Made by a program: the position numbers and the translations under genes. This document shows positions 28,576 to 39,093 of a stretch of DNA of 64,000 bases, in pieces (the first letter of the stretch is position 1; the number at the start of each line of letters is the position of its first letter). Origin of the DNA: Tritrichomonas foetus (taxonomy: Eukaryota; Parabasalia; Tritrichomonadida; Tritrichomonadidae); the NCBI GenBank assembly GCA_001839685.1, contig MLAK01001337.1, positions 68,698-132,697 on the forward strand. The letters are read 5' to 3'. The notes beneath the pieces were generated by a model that saw only the letters and a program-made list of their open reading frames with translations, was not told where the DNA came from and made no database searches.

Positions 28576-30354
28576 ATGGCAGCTATTGTCGGCCGAGGGA
28601 ATAACTTTCAGGATCAAGAAGAAGAAGGGGTTCAAAAAGGTCATGAATTTTTCAGAGTAATGAGACTCTTTGATAAAAAACCCATCTTATATTTAAGCTT
28701 CTTCTTGTCACTATGTTCTGGAGCATCACCACTTATCTTCCTCATCCCAATGAAAGAAGGATGTAAGTTATTTGGATCACCAGACTTTATGGGTGTCACA
28801 GTTAGCTTTATTAAAAAGTCAGCATGGGCTCTCGCAATAATCATTGTTATTGAATGTCTTTCTATGACAGCACAGAATATTACTTCACCATTATTTTTAG
28901 TTGATATCAGAAGAAAGCTATACTCTTCACTTTTGGACCAAGATATCGCTTACTTTGATAAAACATCCACTGGTGCACAAATCTCTAGATTATCAGAGGG
29001 AGTTGCTTTCATTCGTGATGTTTATGTTGACACTTTGTATTTAACTATTAAAGCTGTTGCATTAGCAATTGCAGGACTTGTAGTGGCCCTTGTTGAAGAA
29101 TGGCTAGTTACTTTCGAAATGATTGCTTTCCCTATTGCTATTGCTTTAGTATTATTTGGTGGAAACAAATGGGCCAACAAAATATGGGATCAATATAAAG
29201 CTGCAGGTACAGAGTCAACTGAAAAGGCTGTTGAAATTGTAACTGAATTCCGAACAGTCAAATCTTTTGATAACGAAATGTATGAAGCAGATCAATTTGA
29301 AAACAATTTATATGATGAAGATAAAATTCTTAGGAAAGTTTCAATTGTCAGAGGATTAACATACTGTCTTGCTTTACTTATTCTTGGTGCTCTTGGTATT
29401 GTTCTTGCCTGGTACACATTGAAGTTACTTGTTGAAAATCCAATGAAATATACTTTATATTCGCTACTCACAGTTTCATGTGGAATGGTTATGCTTACAT
29501 TAGGTATTGATCAAATTTTGACTACATCTGATGATTTTAAGATGGCATCATTAGCAGCAAGAAACATCATAAAAATTATTAATACTAAGCCAACAATAGA
29601 CAGGAAGCTAGGCCAAGAACTTGATAATGTTGTCGGTGATATTGAATTCAAGAATGTGGCCTTTAAATACCAAGGAAGTGAAAACTATGCACTCAAGAAT
29701 TTGTCTTTTAAGATAAATGCAGGTGAAACTGTAGCTTTTGTAGGAGAATCTGGTTGTGGTAAATCTACGACATTACAATTATTACAACGATTTTATGATA
29801 TTGTTGAAGGTCAAATTTTAATTGATGGTGTTGATATCAGAGAGATATCACCAAGATGCCTTAGATCTTTCATCTCAATTGTTCCACAAAGCCCAGTACT
29901 CTTTTCAATGTCAATTAGCGAAAATATCAAATATGGTAAAGAAAGTGAAACAGAAGAACATATTGCTCAAGCTGCACAAGCAGGAAACGCACATAACTTT
30001 ATTATGGAACTGCCAGAAAATTACAAGACAGTTGTTCAACAAACTTCCTTATCTGGTGGCCAAAAACAGAGAATATGTATTTCTAGAGCTATTCTTGCGA
30101 AGACACCAATTTTACTATTAGATGAAGCAACAGCTGCGCTTGATACTGAAAGTGAGCAACTTGTACAACAATCATTAGAAAACTTCCGTCATGGAAAAAC
30201 ATCTATTATGGTTGCACATAGATTAGCTACTGTTGTTAATGCGGACAGAATATTTGTATTTCAAGAGGGCCACATTGCAGAAACTGGAACGCATAAAGAG
30301 TTATTAGAAGCAAATGGAATATATGCAGATTTAGCTAAATATCAACTGCAATGA
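28576..30354 (+). CDS. ABCB-type half ABC transporter (member 2 of a divergent pair)
   Basis: 592 residues from the first ATG (MAAIVGRGNNF); the frame is open upstream to a TTG at 28546. It has an ABC exporter transmembrane domain (about residues 35-320) and one nucleotide-binding domain: Walker A GESGCGKST (390-398), Q-loop IVPQSPVLF, signature LSGGQKQR (492-499), Walker B ILLLDEATAALD (Asp516, Glu517) and H-loop VAHRLAT. It is clearly a distinct paralogue and not a recent copy of its divergent neighbour. The short N-terminus has no signal peptide. A heterodimer with the neighbour is possible but not shown; homodimers are equally compatible. Confidence 0.93.
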   Translation: MAAIVGRGNNFQDQEEEGVQKGHEFFRVMRLFDKKPILYLSFFLSLCSGASPLIFLIPMKEGCKLFGSPDFMGVTVSFIKKSAWALAIIIVIECLSMTAQNITSPLFLVDIRRKLYSSLLDQDIAYFDKTSTGAQISRLSEGVAFIRDVYVDTLYLTIKAVALAIAGLVVALVEEWLVTFEMIAFPIAIALVLFGGNKWANKIWDQYKAAGTESTEKAVEIVTEFRTVKSFDNEMYEADQFENNLYDEDKILRKVSIVRGLTYCLALLILGALGIVLAWYTLKLLVENPMKYTLYSLLTVSCGMVMLTLGIDQILTTSDDFKMASLAARNIIKIINTKPTIDRKLGQELDNVVGDIEFKNVAFKYQGSENYALKNLSFKINAGETVAFVGESGCGKSTTLQLLQRFYDIVEGQILIDGVDIREISPRCLRSFISIVPQSPVLFSMSISENIKYGKESETEEHIAQAAQAGNAHNFIMELPENYKTVVQQTSLSGGQKQRICISRAILAKTPILLLDEATAALDTESEQLVQQSLENFRHGKTSIMVAHRLATVVNADRIFVFQEGHIAETGTHKELLEANGIYADLAKYQLQ

Positions 30355-30914
30355 TACTTTTTATCTTATACATAAAACTTAGATTTCCTCCACAAATTTC
30401 AATTTTCATTTGTAAAACAAGTTTTGTATATTTCATTTTGTCTTCATGATTTTAATTCTGATTGAATTATTTCATATATATATATATACACATACATTGT
30501 TTGGAAAAAGAACACAATACCTGCTATTATTGATGTCTTATCTTCCATTTCTTTTCTTTTTCGATGTGTGGATGAAATATCGAATAGCAGATAGATAAAG
30601 GATCATATATAATATTAAATCTTAAAGCAAATGAAAACTCATTAATTCATGCAATATACAAGTATCAATTGATATGACAATTTATTGATAGTTTTTTCCT
30701 CCGTTTATTTTTTTGGTATGTACCTATTGTGAATAAAAATTGTGTTATTTTGTGAATATTTGAATCAAATTTGGCATGTTATAATTAAATCATAACATGC
30801 CAATTCGAAAGAAGTATTTCTTCAGAGGAAAAAAAAAAAAAAAAATTCAATGTTCTTTTTTAAAATTCATCACAATGAACAAAAAAAGATAAGAAACCTA
30901 TATACGATACCTTA
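30355..30914. other. Intergenic with a 12-bp hairpin and poly-A run
   Basis: 560 bp. It contains a TATATATATATA run near 30477-30488, an inverted repeat at 30771-30803 and an A-run at about 30829-30846. No gene is visible. Confidence 0.5.
30771..30803. repeat. Inverted repeat, 12-bp arms
   Basis: TTGGCATGTTAT (30771-30782) and ATAACATGCCAA (30792-30803) are exact complements around a 9-base loop. It is 417 bp after the ABC gene stop and 110 bp before a small doubtful ORF. It could be a 3' element, a protein site or a small-RNA stem. Confidence 0.75.
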
Positions 30915-31115
30915 ATGGCTCATTGTGTAATCAAAAGTGAAATAGAACAATCCGAGCATGAATATAATTTAGTTGAAAAAACATTAAAGGCATTGTACAA
31001 AAGACGTGTAAAAAATGCAGAACTTGTGACATTAGCTCAGATATCTAAGGTAAAATACCGTGTAAAAGAAGCTCCTCCTTGTATTTTTCATCTCAAAGAA
31101 AGATACATACTTTAA
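30915..31115 (+). CDS. Small ORF, doubtful gene
   Basis: 66 codons from an ATG. The peptide is charged and helix-prone (EIEQSEHEYNLVEKTLKALYKRRVKNAELVTLAQISK). Composition is more protein-like than the surrounding noise frames, but no family is recognised. The next open stretch (31194-31493) is in the same frame, separated by a TAA and a TGA, so the two could be remnants of one gene. Confidence 0.3.
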   Translation: MAHCVIKSEIEQSEHEYNLVEKTLKALYKRRVKNAELVTLAQISKVKYRVKEAPPCIFHLKERYIL

Positions 31116-31193
31116 TTAACTAAATATTACATAGGTGTAATATATAAAGGCGCATATAAAATTTGAAATATCTTTTTCAATAACGGAATTCCA

Positions 31194-31493
31194 ATGTGTT
31201 GCCCATCACCTTCCATTTCTTGCCATTTCACAGAACATGCTGACACATCGCCAACACAAGAAATGCCAAATATTGAATATGAACCAAATGATAAGGGACA
31301 TTTCTCAGAATATTATGTGAATACTGAAGACATAAGTGAAAATGATCGACATTATGAATCTGACCACAACTTCATAAATTCAGAATCTACTGATGATTGT
31401 TTCCCTAATTATTATATTTTCTCCTACAGTATTTGGAAGGATGAAAATGAAAATGAACAGAATTTTGAATCAGAATACAATGACATATATTAA
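31194..31493 (+). CDS. Small acidic ORF, doubtful gene
   Basis: 99 codons from an ATG. It starts MCCPSPSISCHF and becomes very acidic (many Asp, Glu, Asn, Ser), with no hydrophobic core. It converges on eIF3a with only 55 bp between stop codons. No homologue is recognised. It may be a small disordered protein or the C-terminal remnant of a broken gene that includes 30915-31115. Confidence 0.35.
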   Translation: MCCPSPSISCHFTEHADTSPTQEMPNIEYEPNDKGHFSEYYVNTEDISENDRHYESDHNFINSESTDDCFPNYYIFSYSIWKDENENEQNFESEYNDIY

Positions 31494-31548
31494 TAATATG
31501 AATACCTTCATTACACAATCATAGTAATAAAATCTCTTTAATTAATTC

Positions 31549-34413
31549 TTATTTCTTTGTAGAGCCATAAACAGATGCGAGATCTGGCTTAGGACCTTGG
31601 TTTCCACCACGACCTCCTCTGTTGCCACCACGACCTCCTCTAGAAAATCCTCCTCTATTGTCGTCTCTGTCACGGTAGTTTCCTCCTCTGTTGTCGTCTC
31701 TGTCACGGTAGTTTCCGCCTTGTTGTGGGGGTCCTCTTTGTCCTACACCGAAACTGCTTCCTCCTCTGCTGTTTCCTGGTCCAAAGCGGTTCTCTGGAGT
31801 CTTGTAAGGTGCTGGTCCTTGTGTCTTCGGGACATAGGCACCTCCAGTTGTTGGTGGTTTGTAAGCATTTGATGAAGGAGCTGGCTGTGGATTTGTTTTA
31901 ACTGGTTGATAAGCACCTGGTGATGGTGGATGATAAGCAGATGATGATGTTGGTTGTGCAGGCGGTAGTTGTTGCTGTTTGTTTTGACCAAAGAAGGATG
32001 GCTTGTAAGCATTTGATTTTTCTGGTTGTGTTTCTTCTTTCTTTGGTTCTGGTGTTGGAGCAACTGTTTCTTTTGGTTGTTCTTCTTCTTTCTTCTCTTC
32101 GACAGGGGCAGCAGGGGTTGGTTGTGGCTGTTGGATTGGTGCAGCTGGTTGAACCCTTGTAGCCATTCCTGGGGCTGCTGGTTGAGTCTTGTGTGTAGCA
32201 GCGCGTTCTTCTTCAAGCTTGTGAGCGACTTCGGCCTGTAAAGCTTCAAATGAAGAACTTGCAGCTTCGCAAGCAGCCTTTAATGAGTCATATACTTTCA
32301 TTTCTTCTTCGAATGCCTTCTTACGTGCTTTAATTTGACGAACAACGAGCTTTTTGATGACTTCTGGTTCTTTATCAATTAAATGATTAGCTTCATATTT
32401 ATTGCGAAATGCAAGTCTTTCTAAAACACGCCTGGTACCGCGTTCTTCTTTGACTTTGTTCATCTTCTCTTGAACGATACTTCCTTGGCTTCTAAGCTTC
32501 TCGACATACATAACTTTGATTTGGTTTGCTTTGTATTTGATCCAATCAAGATCTTCGCTCTTTGAAGTACCAGTGTGGGCTGGTTCTGGATTTTCTGGAT
32601 CATCTGTGGGCTCACTTAAGAATGTGTTCACATCGACATCAATTTCGTGTGCAATGAGTTTAATTTCGGTGTAAGAAAAGTTGTATTCATGTTCACGACG
32701 ATCTCTTTCTTCTTTGTTCTTCTTTTCTTTCTCTCTAAGTGCAATTTCTTCTGCTTCTCTTTCAGCTTGTTTTTCAGCATCTCTTTTTTCAGCTTCTTCA
32801 CGGCGTTGGATTTGTTCATCTTTGATTTTCCGAGCACGCTCCTTAATTGTTTGTATTCTTTGTTGGAGTTGCTCATTTGTGGAATAAATTGAGCGGGATG
32901 AACGATCAGAAACTTCTTCTTCTCCACGGGCTGTTGAGGCGATTTTTGTTGCGAGGTTTGGTGGAAGATTCTTCTTGATTCTTTGGAAGTGGTCGAAGAT
33001 ATCTCTTAATTTGTCGTTCAAGTGGGAAAGACCTGGTTGAAGACATTGTTCTCCACGTGGAATAAGATGAACAAAGTATCCTTCTTGATTAATGTGACCT
33101 GGAATAATGCTGTGGCGAGATGCATCAATAATTAATTCTTCGATTTGTTCTTTTGGCATCCATGAGATCATATCTGAAAGTTCGCTCAGATGAATAGTTG
33201 TATAGTGAATGCATGTTCTTTCGATTACTCGAATGGCTGCATACACTTCCAAATCCTTCTCGAAAATTGTGTAGTATTGTTGTTTATTGAAAGCAGCCTG
33301 GAATTTGACAAATCGATCACAGATGGCAAATGGATCTGTTCCGAATTCGGCTGTTCGAACGAAATCAACTAAAGCATTTTTGGACGTACGCTCAAGAAGA
33401 ACACGAACTAATTCATGCCTCGTTGGGATATTACCACCTGGGAGATCAAGGAAATTCTGGATTTTGGCCTTTGATGAAATGTATGAAGATTCTTCAACAT
33501 TTGGTGAAATGATTGCTTCAACGAGAACAACTTCCTTCATTTGATCAAGTGGCATATCTGGTGTGAGATCTTTGTTTTGCCTGTATTTATCATAAAGTTT
33601 GTTGTGGAGAATGGCAGCATACAATCTGTAATTGTTATTTTTCATGAGATCATATTTGGCCTTAAGGAACTTCTCATGGTAAACTGCTGGAACGTTGTTA
33701 CGGCTGATATGTTTTGTTGCATCGGAAAGAGCATAAAGTGCGATATCAAAGCTATTTAATTTATTGGCGGTTTCGAAACGAACGTATTGAGATTCGATGA
33801 ATGGAATTACATTGTTTCCTTTAATGTCGTTGGAATTTGCGTAATATGTAAGTTCGCTTGAGAATTTTTGGAGGTATTCGAGATTGTTATATTGAGCTGA
33901 GAAAGCAAAAGCCTTAGCAATGACTTTATGATAAAGCGAATCATATCGTTTGGTCTTATCGCGAAGTTCGGCAAGAATTGTGATGAAAATGTTGAACATG
34001 AATTCGATTGTTGGTCGGACAATTGATCCTCTCAAAAGCCTTGGCAAGTCGACAGATTTGAGGAGGGGTGATTTGCAACTGTTTTGTTCTTGCTGGGCAC
34101 GTTCTGTTTCAATTTCGATATGGGACGAACACTTTTTGATATACTTCTTGATTGTGGCTGGAAGTGAGTCAAGAGCATAGTCGACGGAGTACTGGGCATA
34201 CCTTTTGATAACACTTGGGACTGGTCTCGAAAGTTCTGCAGAAAGATCGAGGGCTAATTGAGCCATTCTATCATGGACTGGATCCCAGACCTTGATTCTG
34301 GGCTTGGCAAAATAATCACAAAGAACATCTAATGCTTGATCGCGTTGATTGGCGCCTTCTAAGCGTTGAGCTTGGGCAAAGATGGCGTCAACAGGGACTG
34401 GTCTATAAGCCAT
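31549..34413 (-). CDS. EIF3A: Translation initiation factor eIF3 subunit a
   Basis: 954 residues from the ATG at 34413; the open frame reaches a TTG four codons earlier. The N-terminus is helical (YRPVPVDAIFAQAQRLEGANQRDQALDVLCDYFAK ends the first two helices, apart from small differences). A PCI domain winged-helix ends around residues 395-470 (IRVIERTCIHYTTIHLSEL ... GHINQEGYFVHL). A long charged Arg/Glu/Lys helix follows (ERARKIKDEQIQRREEAEKR), the spectrin-like region typical of eIF3a. The C-terminus is Pro/Gln-rich and ends with repeated RDRDDNRGGNY and RGG units, an RNA-binding tail. It scaffolds eIF3 on the 40S subunit. Confidence 0.88.
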   Translation of the reverse strand: MAYRPVPVDAIFAQAQRLEGANQRDQALDVLCDYFAKPRIKVWDPVHDRMAQLALDLSAELSRPVPSVIKRYAQYSVDYALDSLPATIKKYIKKCSSHIEIETERAQQEQNSCKSPLLKSVDLPRLLRGSIVRPTIEFMFNIFITILAELRDKTKRYDSLYHKVIAKAFAFSAQYNNLEYLQKFSSELTYYANSNDIKGNNVIPFIESQYVRFETANKLNSFDIALYALSDATKHISRNNVPAVYHEKFLKAKYDLMKNNNYRLYAAILHNKLYDKYRQNKDLTPDMPLDQMKEVVLVEAIISPNVEESSYISSKAKIQNFLDLPGGNIPTRHELVRVLLERTSKNALVDFVRTAEFGTDPFAICDRFVKFQAAFNKQQYYTIFEKDLEVYAAIRVIERTCIHYTTIHLSELSDMISWMPKEQIEELIIDASRHSIIPGHINQEGYFVHLIPRGEQCLQPGLSHLNDKLRDIFDHFQRIKKNLPPNLATKIASTARGEEEVSDRSSRSIYSTNEQLQQRIQTIKERARKIKDEQIQRREEAEKRDAEKQAEREAEEIALREKEKKNKEERDRREHEYNFSYTEIKLIAHEIDVDVNTFLSEPTDDPENPEPAHTGTSKSEDLDWIKYKANQIKVMYVEKLRSQGSIVQEKMNKVKEERGTRRVLERLAFRNKYEANHLIDKEPEVIKKLVVRQIKARKKAFEEEMKVYDSLKAACEAASSSFEALQAEVAHKLEEERAATHKTQPAAPGMATRVQPAAPIQQPQPTPAAPVEEKKEEEQPKETVAPTPEPKKEETQPEKSNAYKPSFFGQNKQQQLPPAQPTSSSAYHPPSPGAYQPVKTNPQPAPSSNAYKPPTTGGAYVPKTQGPAPYKTPENRFGPGNSRGGSSFGVGQRGPPQQGGNYRDRDDNRGGNYRDRDDNRGGFSRGGRGGNRGGRGGNQGPKPDLASVYGSTKK

Positions 34414-34840
34414 TTTGGTTGTCAAACTTTTTGTGAACTCTGTTCATCTATAAAATCAGAAGAAAAGTTTTTTAACCATTATTAACTTTTTGATAATTCT
34501 TTCGGAACTTTGAATGATTTCTTAATAGATAACTTTTTGAAACATGTCATAGAAATCATTTGTCAGGAATATGTAAACCTCATGTACAAGCCTTCCTTGG
34601 ACAAAAATATTCGCATTCGATTTTGTTCGTGCTATTTTCATACGATAAATTGAGGACATTCACATATCAAAATGTAAATAAGGCTCACAAATATACATAA
34701 ATATAATGAAAATAAAAAAATATATTTCCAAGCTTGAAAGAGGAAGTAAAAAATATATAATTAAATTTATTATTACAAACATCTTCTAGTGAATTTGATT
34801 CTTGTATAAGAGATTATAATATTAATTACCATATTATTAG
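34414..34840. other. Intergenic upstream of eIF3a
   Basis: 427 bp. Three AACTTTTTG words (34424-34433, 34484-34492 and about 34520-34529) cluster within 110 bp of the eIF3a ATG. They read CAAAAAGTT on the gene strand. Otherwise nothing is seen. Confidence 0.5.
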
Positions 34841-37216
34841 TTAACTATGATGATTATTAATCTGCTCTACAACTTCACCAATTAATGAATCAAGTTTCAA
34901 TGCTTGAAACGCTTCAATTACTTTTTGTTGTCCAATTTTTAGGGAAATCAAATAAATCACTGTTGCACCATTTCCTTGCACATGGCCAGTTAATGCAATT
35001 TTATCAAGAGTTATTTTCAGGACTTGTTCAATAAAATCTACAGGAACTTCACTTTTCAAAATCAACATCATAAAATTGTATGAGTTTGAAACATAAAATT
35101 GTAAATCATGCTCAACACGATAATAAAAATGCAAAATTGTTTGAGGTGGAAAAATATTCCACAATATTGGATCCCATTGTTCCATATTATCAATTGCTGA
35201 TAAAGTTTGAATAGAAAGAACGATATTTTCTTCATCCAATAACTTCGCAACAAAATTCGGTAACATTTGATAGTATTGGTAAACATATTTCAACAGCAGA
35301 AAATGTTCAGAAAGTGGTGCAATTGTCGAAATACAATTCAGCCAAGCAACAATAACTCGTGAATCCTCAATCAGTCCAAGTTGATAACAAGTATCTACAA
35401 ATATACAAAGTGTAGATTGAATATCGTCTGATGGATTCAACCAAATATTTTTTGCTTTACTATTTATTACTGCAATCAAATGTGAACAGAATTTCTTGAC
35501 AATTATATGTGGAATTCCACCTTTCAGGTTCTGGAAAAGAAGAGTAATCTGATCATAAAATTCAATGATTCGCTGTTCATCAGTTTGTAAAATTTGTTCA
35601 AATGATGATAGAATAAATTGGCCAATTGTATTAAAATACTGTTGGAATTCAACGTTCGGAAAGTTTGGAAAATTAGGGAGTGTCATTAAGATAAAGGCTA
35701 AAAGATAGGGAAGCGTATTTTCTGATTCATTAGTAAATGGAAAGTGTGGAAAAGCTTGCATCATGGAATTTACAAATTCAATGTTAAAAATCGGTGGATA
35801 TTTCATTACTGCCATTAAATAAAAACCCTTGGCACATAATGAAGGTGTATTTTCAAAAGTTTGAATGAGAATTTTTAAAAATACTTCGTTAAATTGAGGC
35901 ACTATGGTCATGTAATGATTAATAAATGGAACAATACAATTTGGGAAAGCAATAAAATGCTCAATATTTTGACAATAGCGAATAATTAAATCAAGTGAAA
36001 CTTCTTTCGATTTTGGATTATAGGCAGGACTTAATTCTACTAAAAATTGATAAAACACAGGTTGGATCTGTTGTACATTCATAAAGTAACTGTTGACAGA
36101 GTTGCTATTGGTATAAAAGAGTCGGCGAAATCCATCGGCAAAAGTAACAACATCAACACCGAATTGTGTGCAAGACGATAAAAAGTCCAAAATGTTGACT
36201 ATAAATGGCATATACTTTTCATCATCCAAAATGCTTTCACAAAATAAAGTTAACGCTAAAAATAAATTTACACATAATTCAATATCAATATTTTCTTTGT
36301 CACATACTAAAAGGATTTTTTCGACAATTGTAAACTCATTCATTAAATTGTAAGTGAGTTCAGCTAATTGATCGAATAATTCTCCATTTTCATCTTCAGT
36401 ACGCAAAACACAAGTCCATAATTCAATCAACATACAAATATATCTCTTTTCAGTCGGATTGTTTTCCAATTGCAAACGAATTGCTTTTGACAAATCAATT
36501 GAAAAAACTAAAATTCGAACTTTATAATCTGAAAATTGAAGAACAGTTATATCATGAATATGGTTTATCAGCCCTTCATATAATTCCGGCATTTCAAGAC
36601 TTTTGTATAACATTGGAATACACTTGAGAATGCAGTTAAAATCACTTAAAGTAAGAACAAGGTTTGTAAATAAATACATCCAATCTTGTGAAAGTGGAAT
36701 ATTGCTTAAAAGTTCATCAGCAACGTGAAATGAAGTGTTAGGAATAGTATCTGATCCTTTTTTAAATTTTGGCCAGTCTTCAAGATAAAAAACAACTATT
36801 TTAAAAGATATTTCAACTGGAAGTTGACCGAAAATTAATGGAAGAGGGAAAAAATCATTATAAAATAAACTTATATCTGCAATGCACACAAGACAAAATC
36901 TGTAGAAAAGGGAGTTGCTATTTGTTTGTCTTGCTTTAACAAGCTCTATTAGAAAGTCGATAATGTTTGATAAAGCTTCTTTTGGAATATGTTCATCAGG
37001 AAATCTAAAACGTTGGATATACGAGCAAAGCGAGCGAGCGGCATGAAAAAGGATGATTTCGTTTGATGCGGATGAGAGAAGTTGAATTGAATCGGGAACA
37101 ACAAATTCGGAATATGTCCATTTTGTGAGTTCGTCGTTAATTGCCTGCATATTTTCGGGTGATTGCTGCGTACTTATTTGGATCATTAAATTTTGAATAT
37201 ACTCGAGGTGGTCCAT
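34841..37216 (-). CDS. Importin-beta/exportin-like HEAT-repeat protein
   Basis: 791 residues from the ATG at 37216 (MDHLEYIQNLMIQIST); the open frame extends upstream only to a GTG. The N-terminus looks like an importin-beta N-terminal region: helical, with a segment that reads INDELTKWTYSEF then SIQLLSSASNEIILFHAARSL, the position where exportins and transportin-3-type receptors carry their first HEAT repeats. The remainder is a continuous series of helical pairs with no enzyme motif. The best guess is a karyopherin of the transportin-3/exportin class carrying cargo through the nuclear pore with Ran-GTP. The specific member cannot be told. Confidence 0.6.
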   Translation of the reverse strand: MDHLEYIQNLMIQISTQQSPENMQAINDELTKWTYSEFVVPDSIQLLSSASNEIILFHAARSLCSYIQRFRFPDEHIPKEALSNIIDFLIELVKARQTNSNSLFYRFCLVCIADISLFYNDFFPLPLIFGQLPVEISFKIVVFYLEDWPKFKKGSDTIPNTSFHVADELLSNIPLSQDWMYLFTNLVLTLSDFNCILKCIPMLYKSLEMPELYEGLINHIHDITVLQFSDYKVRILVFSIDLSKAIRLQLENNPTEKRYICMLIELWTCVLRTEDENGELFDQLAELTYNLMNEFTIVEKILLVCDKENIDIELCVNLFLALTLFCESILDDEKYMPFIVNILDFLSSCTQFGVDVVTFADGFRRLFYTNSNSVNSYFMNVQQIQPVFYQFLVELSPAYNPKSKEVSLDLIIRYCQNIEHFIAFPNCIVPFINHYMTIVPQFNEVFLKILIQTFENTPSLCAKGFYLMAVMKYPPIFNIEFVNSMMQAFPHFPFTNESENTLPYLLAFILMTLPNFPNFPNVEFQQYFNTIGQFILSSFEQILQTDEQRIIEFYDQITLLFQNLKGGIPHIIVKKFCSHLIAVINSKAKNIWLNPSDDIQSTLCIFVDTCYQLGLIEDSRVIVAWLNCISTIAPLSEHFLLLKYVYQYYQMLPNFVAKLLDEENIVLSIQTLSAIDNMEQWDPILWNIFPPQTILHFYYRVEHDLQFYVSNSYNFMMLILKSEVPVDFIEQVLKITLDKIALTGHVQGNGATVIYLISLKIGQQKVIEAFQALKLDSLIGEVVEQINNHHS

Positions 37217-37614
37217 ATTTATATTTTGATCAAGTTTTTTCGCATATATTCTGAAATTTATATTGTCAAATATAGATTGAGAAAATACAACTTTTTCTAT
37301 TGATAAAAAACTCACATTCACAAATTTTTTGATGAAAGGCCATTTATTCTCTGAAAAATCCTATTCGATGATGTGTTTATCGTTCATATCAAACATTGGT
37401 CAATATTATTTACCTTGACAGTTACTATAAATGATTGTTTGATATGCATTGAAAAAAAAAATCAAATTGTGTGATCCTTCGATAATTGAAATATTGGCGA
37501 ATAGATTTTCCAATAGGGTAGTGAATAATTTTTTGTAAAGTTATGAAAATTCTAATTATAATATCGATAATAAAAAAGTCAAATAATTGAAAAAGGAGGA
37601 ATATTTTGAATGTG
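37217..37614. other. Divergent intergenic region
   Basis: 398 bp between the karyopherin-like gene and the kinase gene. It is AT-rich, with an AAAAAGGAGGAATATTTTG stretch just before the kinase start and nothing else evident. Confidence 0.45.
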
Positions 37615-39093
37615 ATGATTAATTCAATTCATCATATTTTTCCAATGACGTCTTTAGAGTTTCCTCTTGATATTACCAAATACGAACTCAGGAAAGTAAT
37701 AGGAAGAGGAGCAACCGCCACAGTTTATGCAGCAAAATGTATTACAAACGGAAAAGAAGTCGCAATAAAACAAATTAATCTTGAAGTCTGTCCAATCGAA
37801 ATCGAAAACCTTCGAACAGAAATTGCATTTTGGTCTTCATGCGATCATCAAAATATTGTGAAATATTACGGCTCCTTTATCGAAAAATCAATATTATATA
37901 TTATTATGGAATATATGAATATGGGATCAATGAGTGAAATCATTAAGTTTGGATTTCGGAAAGGAATTCCAAAGGAAAGTGTAATTGGTGCAATTTTGAG
38001 AGGTGTCTTAAACTCGTTAGTTTATTTCCACGACAATAGTAAAATTCATCGTGATGTGAAGACAGGAAATATTCTCATCAATCAACAAGGTGATGTGAAA
38101 ATGGGTGACTTTGGAATTGCAGCAAACTTGGTCGAAGGTGGACAAAGAGTTCAAGCGCGATTCACAGTCATTGGAACACCTTGCTATATGGCTCCAGAAG
38201 TGATTGTGGCTCAAAAAGGATATTCAGAAAAGGCAGACATTTGGAGCCTTGGAATAACTGCTATTGAATTGGCACTTGGCTCAGCACCTTATTCAACATT
38301 ATATCCACTTGAAGTAATTGTTAGAATTTCGAATTCTCCTCCACCATCTCTTCCAGATGATCAACAATTTTCACAAGCTTTTCGAGATTTCGTAAAAAGT
38401 GCTCTCCAAAAAGCACCAGAAAAGCGTCCAAGTGCACAAGAACTCTTAAATTCAAAGTTCATTAAACAAGCAGCAACACCGAAAGAAATGGCTGAATTAT
38501 TTGGACATATTCCTACAATTGAAGAACAATATGAGCTTACACACAATGCTACTGTTTCTAATCTTACACAAAAAAAGCCAGATGGTATAAAAGCAGAATG
38601 GGACTTCAGTTTAATTGATAATGACACTCCAGAAATTGACATCTCAATTGGTGATGAAAAGCCAGACAATATTCATTCAATGAATCATATAAATAGTTTC
38701 AGTAATTATCAAATGAATCAAGATGGTTCAGATTCAATCAACGATAATTCCATAAATGTAAATCCGTCTGATGGATTTAATAATCAACCAGAAAGCCTAC
38801 CAACAGTTGTCCAAAAGGGCAAATTTAGAATCACAACACAATCATCGAAAACATTCCAAAATGGCATAGACAACACTCTAACACCACCACAATCACCATC
38901 ATCAAGTAAATCAGTTAATAAAAATATGAAATCTGAAGATGAAACGAATAAAAATGATGAAATACTGATTTCTGACATGAAAAATCGAATGAAAATCATG
39001 AAAGAGAAGATATCTGCATTAAAGCATGAAAATGAAATATTGAAAACTCAACTAGATGATTTATATGCCGATGTGAAACAATATATTGATTAA
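37615..39093 (+). CDS. STE20-family protein kinase, OSR1/SPAK (FRAY)-like
   Basis: 492 residues from the ATG at 37615; MTSLEFPL at 37645 is a possible alternative. The kinase domain lies at about residues 22-290: glycine loop IGRGATATVYAA, catalytic Lys52 in VAIKQINLE, HRD at 145-147 (IHRDVKTGN), DFG at 165-167, and an activation segment with VIGTPCYMAPEV. The GATATV loop and INLE segment are close to OSR1/SPAK. After the kinase a long Asn/Ser-rich linker leads to a C-terminal coiled coil (MKNRMKIMKEKISALKHENE). The OSR1-type CCT domain is not evident. The pathway is unknown; in animals this subfamily responds to osmotic stress through WNK kinases. Confidence 0.9.
   Translation: MINSIHHIFPMTSLEFPLDITKYELRKVIGRGATATVYAAKCITNGKEVAIKQINLEVCPIEIENLRTEIAFWSSCDHQNIVKYYGSFIEKSILYIIMEYMNMGSMSEIIKFGFRKGIPKESVIGAILRGVLNSLVYFHDNSKIHRDVKTGNILINQQGDVKMGDFGIAANLVEGGQRVQARFTVIGTPCYMAPEVIVAQKGYSEKADIWSLGITAIELALGSAPYSTLYPLEVIVRISNSPPPSLPDDQQFSQAFRDFVKSALQKAPEKRPSAQELLNSKFIKQAATPKEMAELFGHIPTIEEQYELTHNATVSNLTQKKPDGIKAEWDFSLIDNDTPEIDISIGDEKPDNIHSMNHINSFSNYQMNQDGSDSINDNSINVNPSDGFNNQPESLPTVVQKGKFRITTQSSKTFQNGIDNTLTPPQSPSSSKSVNKNMKSEDETNKNDEILISDMKNRMKIMKEKISALKHENEILKTQLDDLYADVKQYID

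Noticed and set aside
30716..31130. Possible intron (GTATGT at about 30717 with ACTAA...ATAG near 31119-31132)
   Set aside because: The branch-acceptor motif ACTAACACACAG typical of Trichomonas is not present, and there is no open frame on the 5' side.
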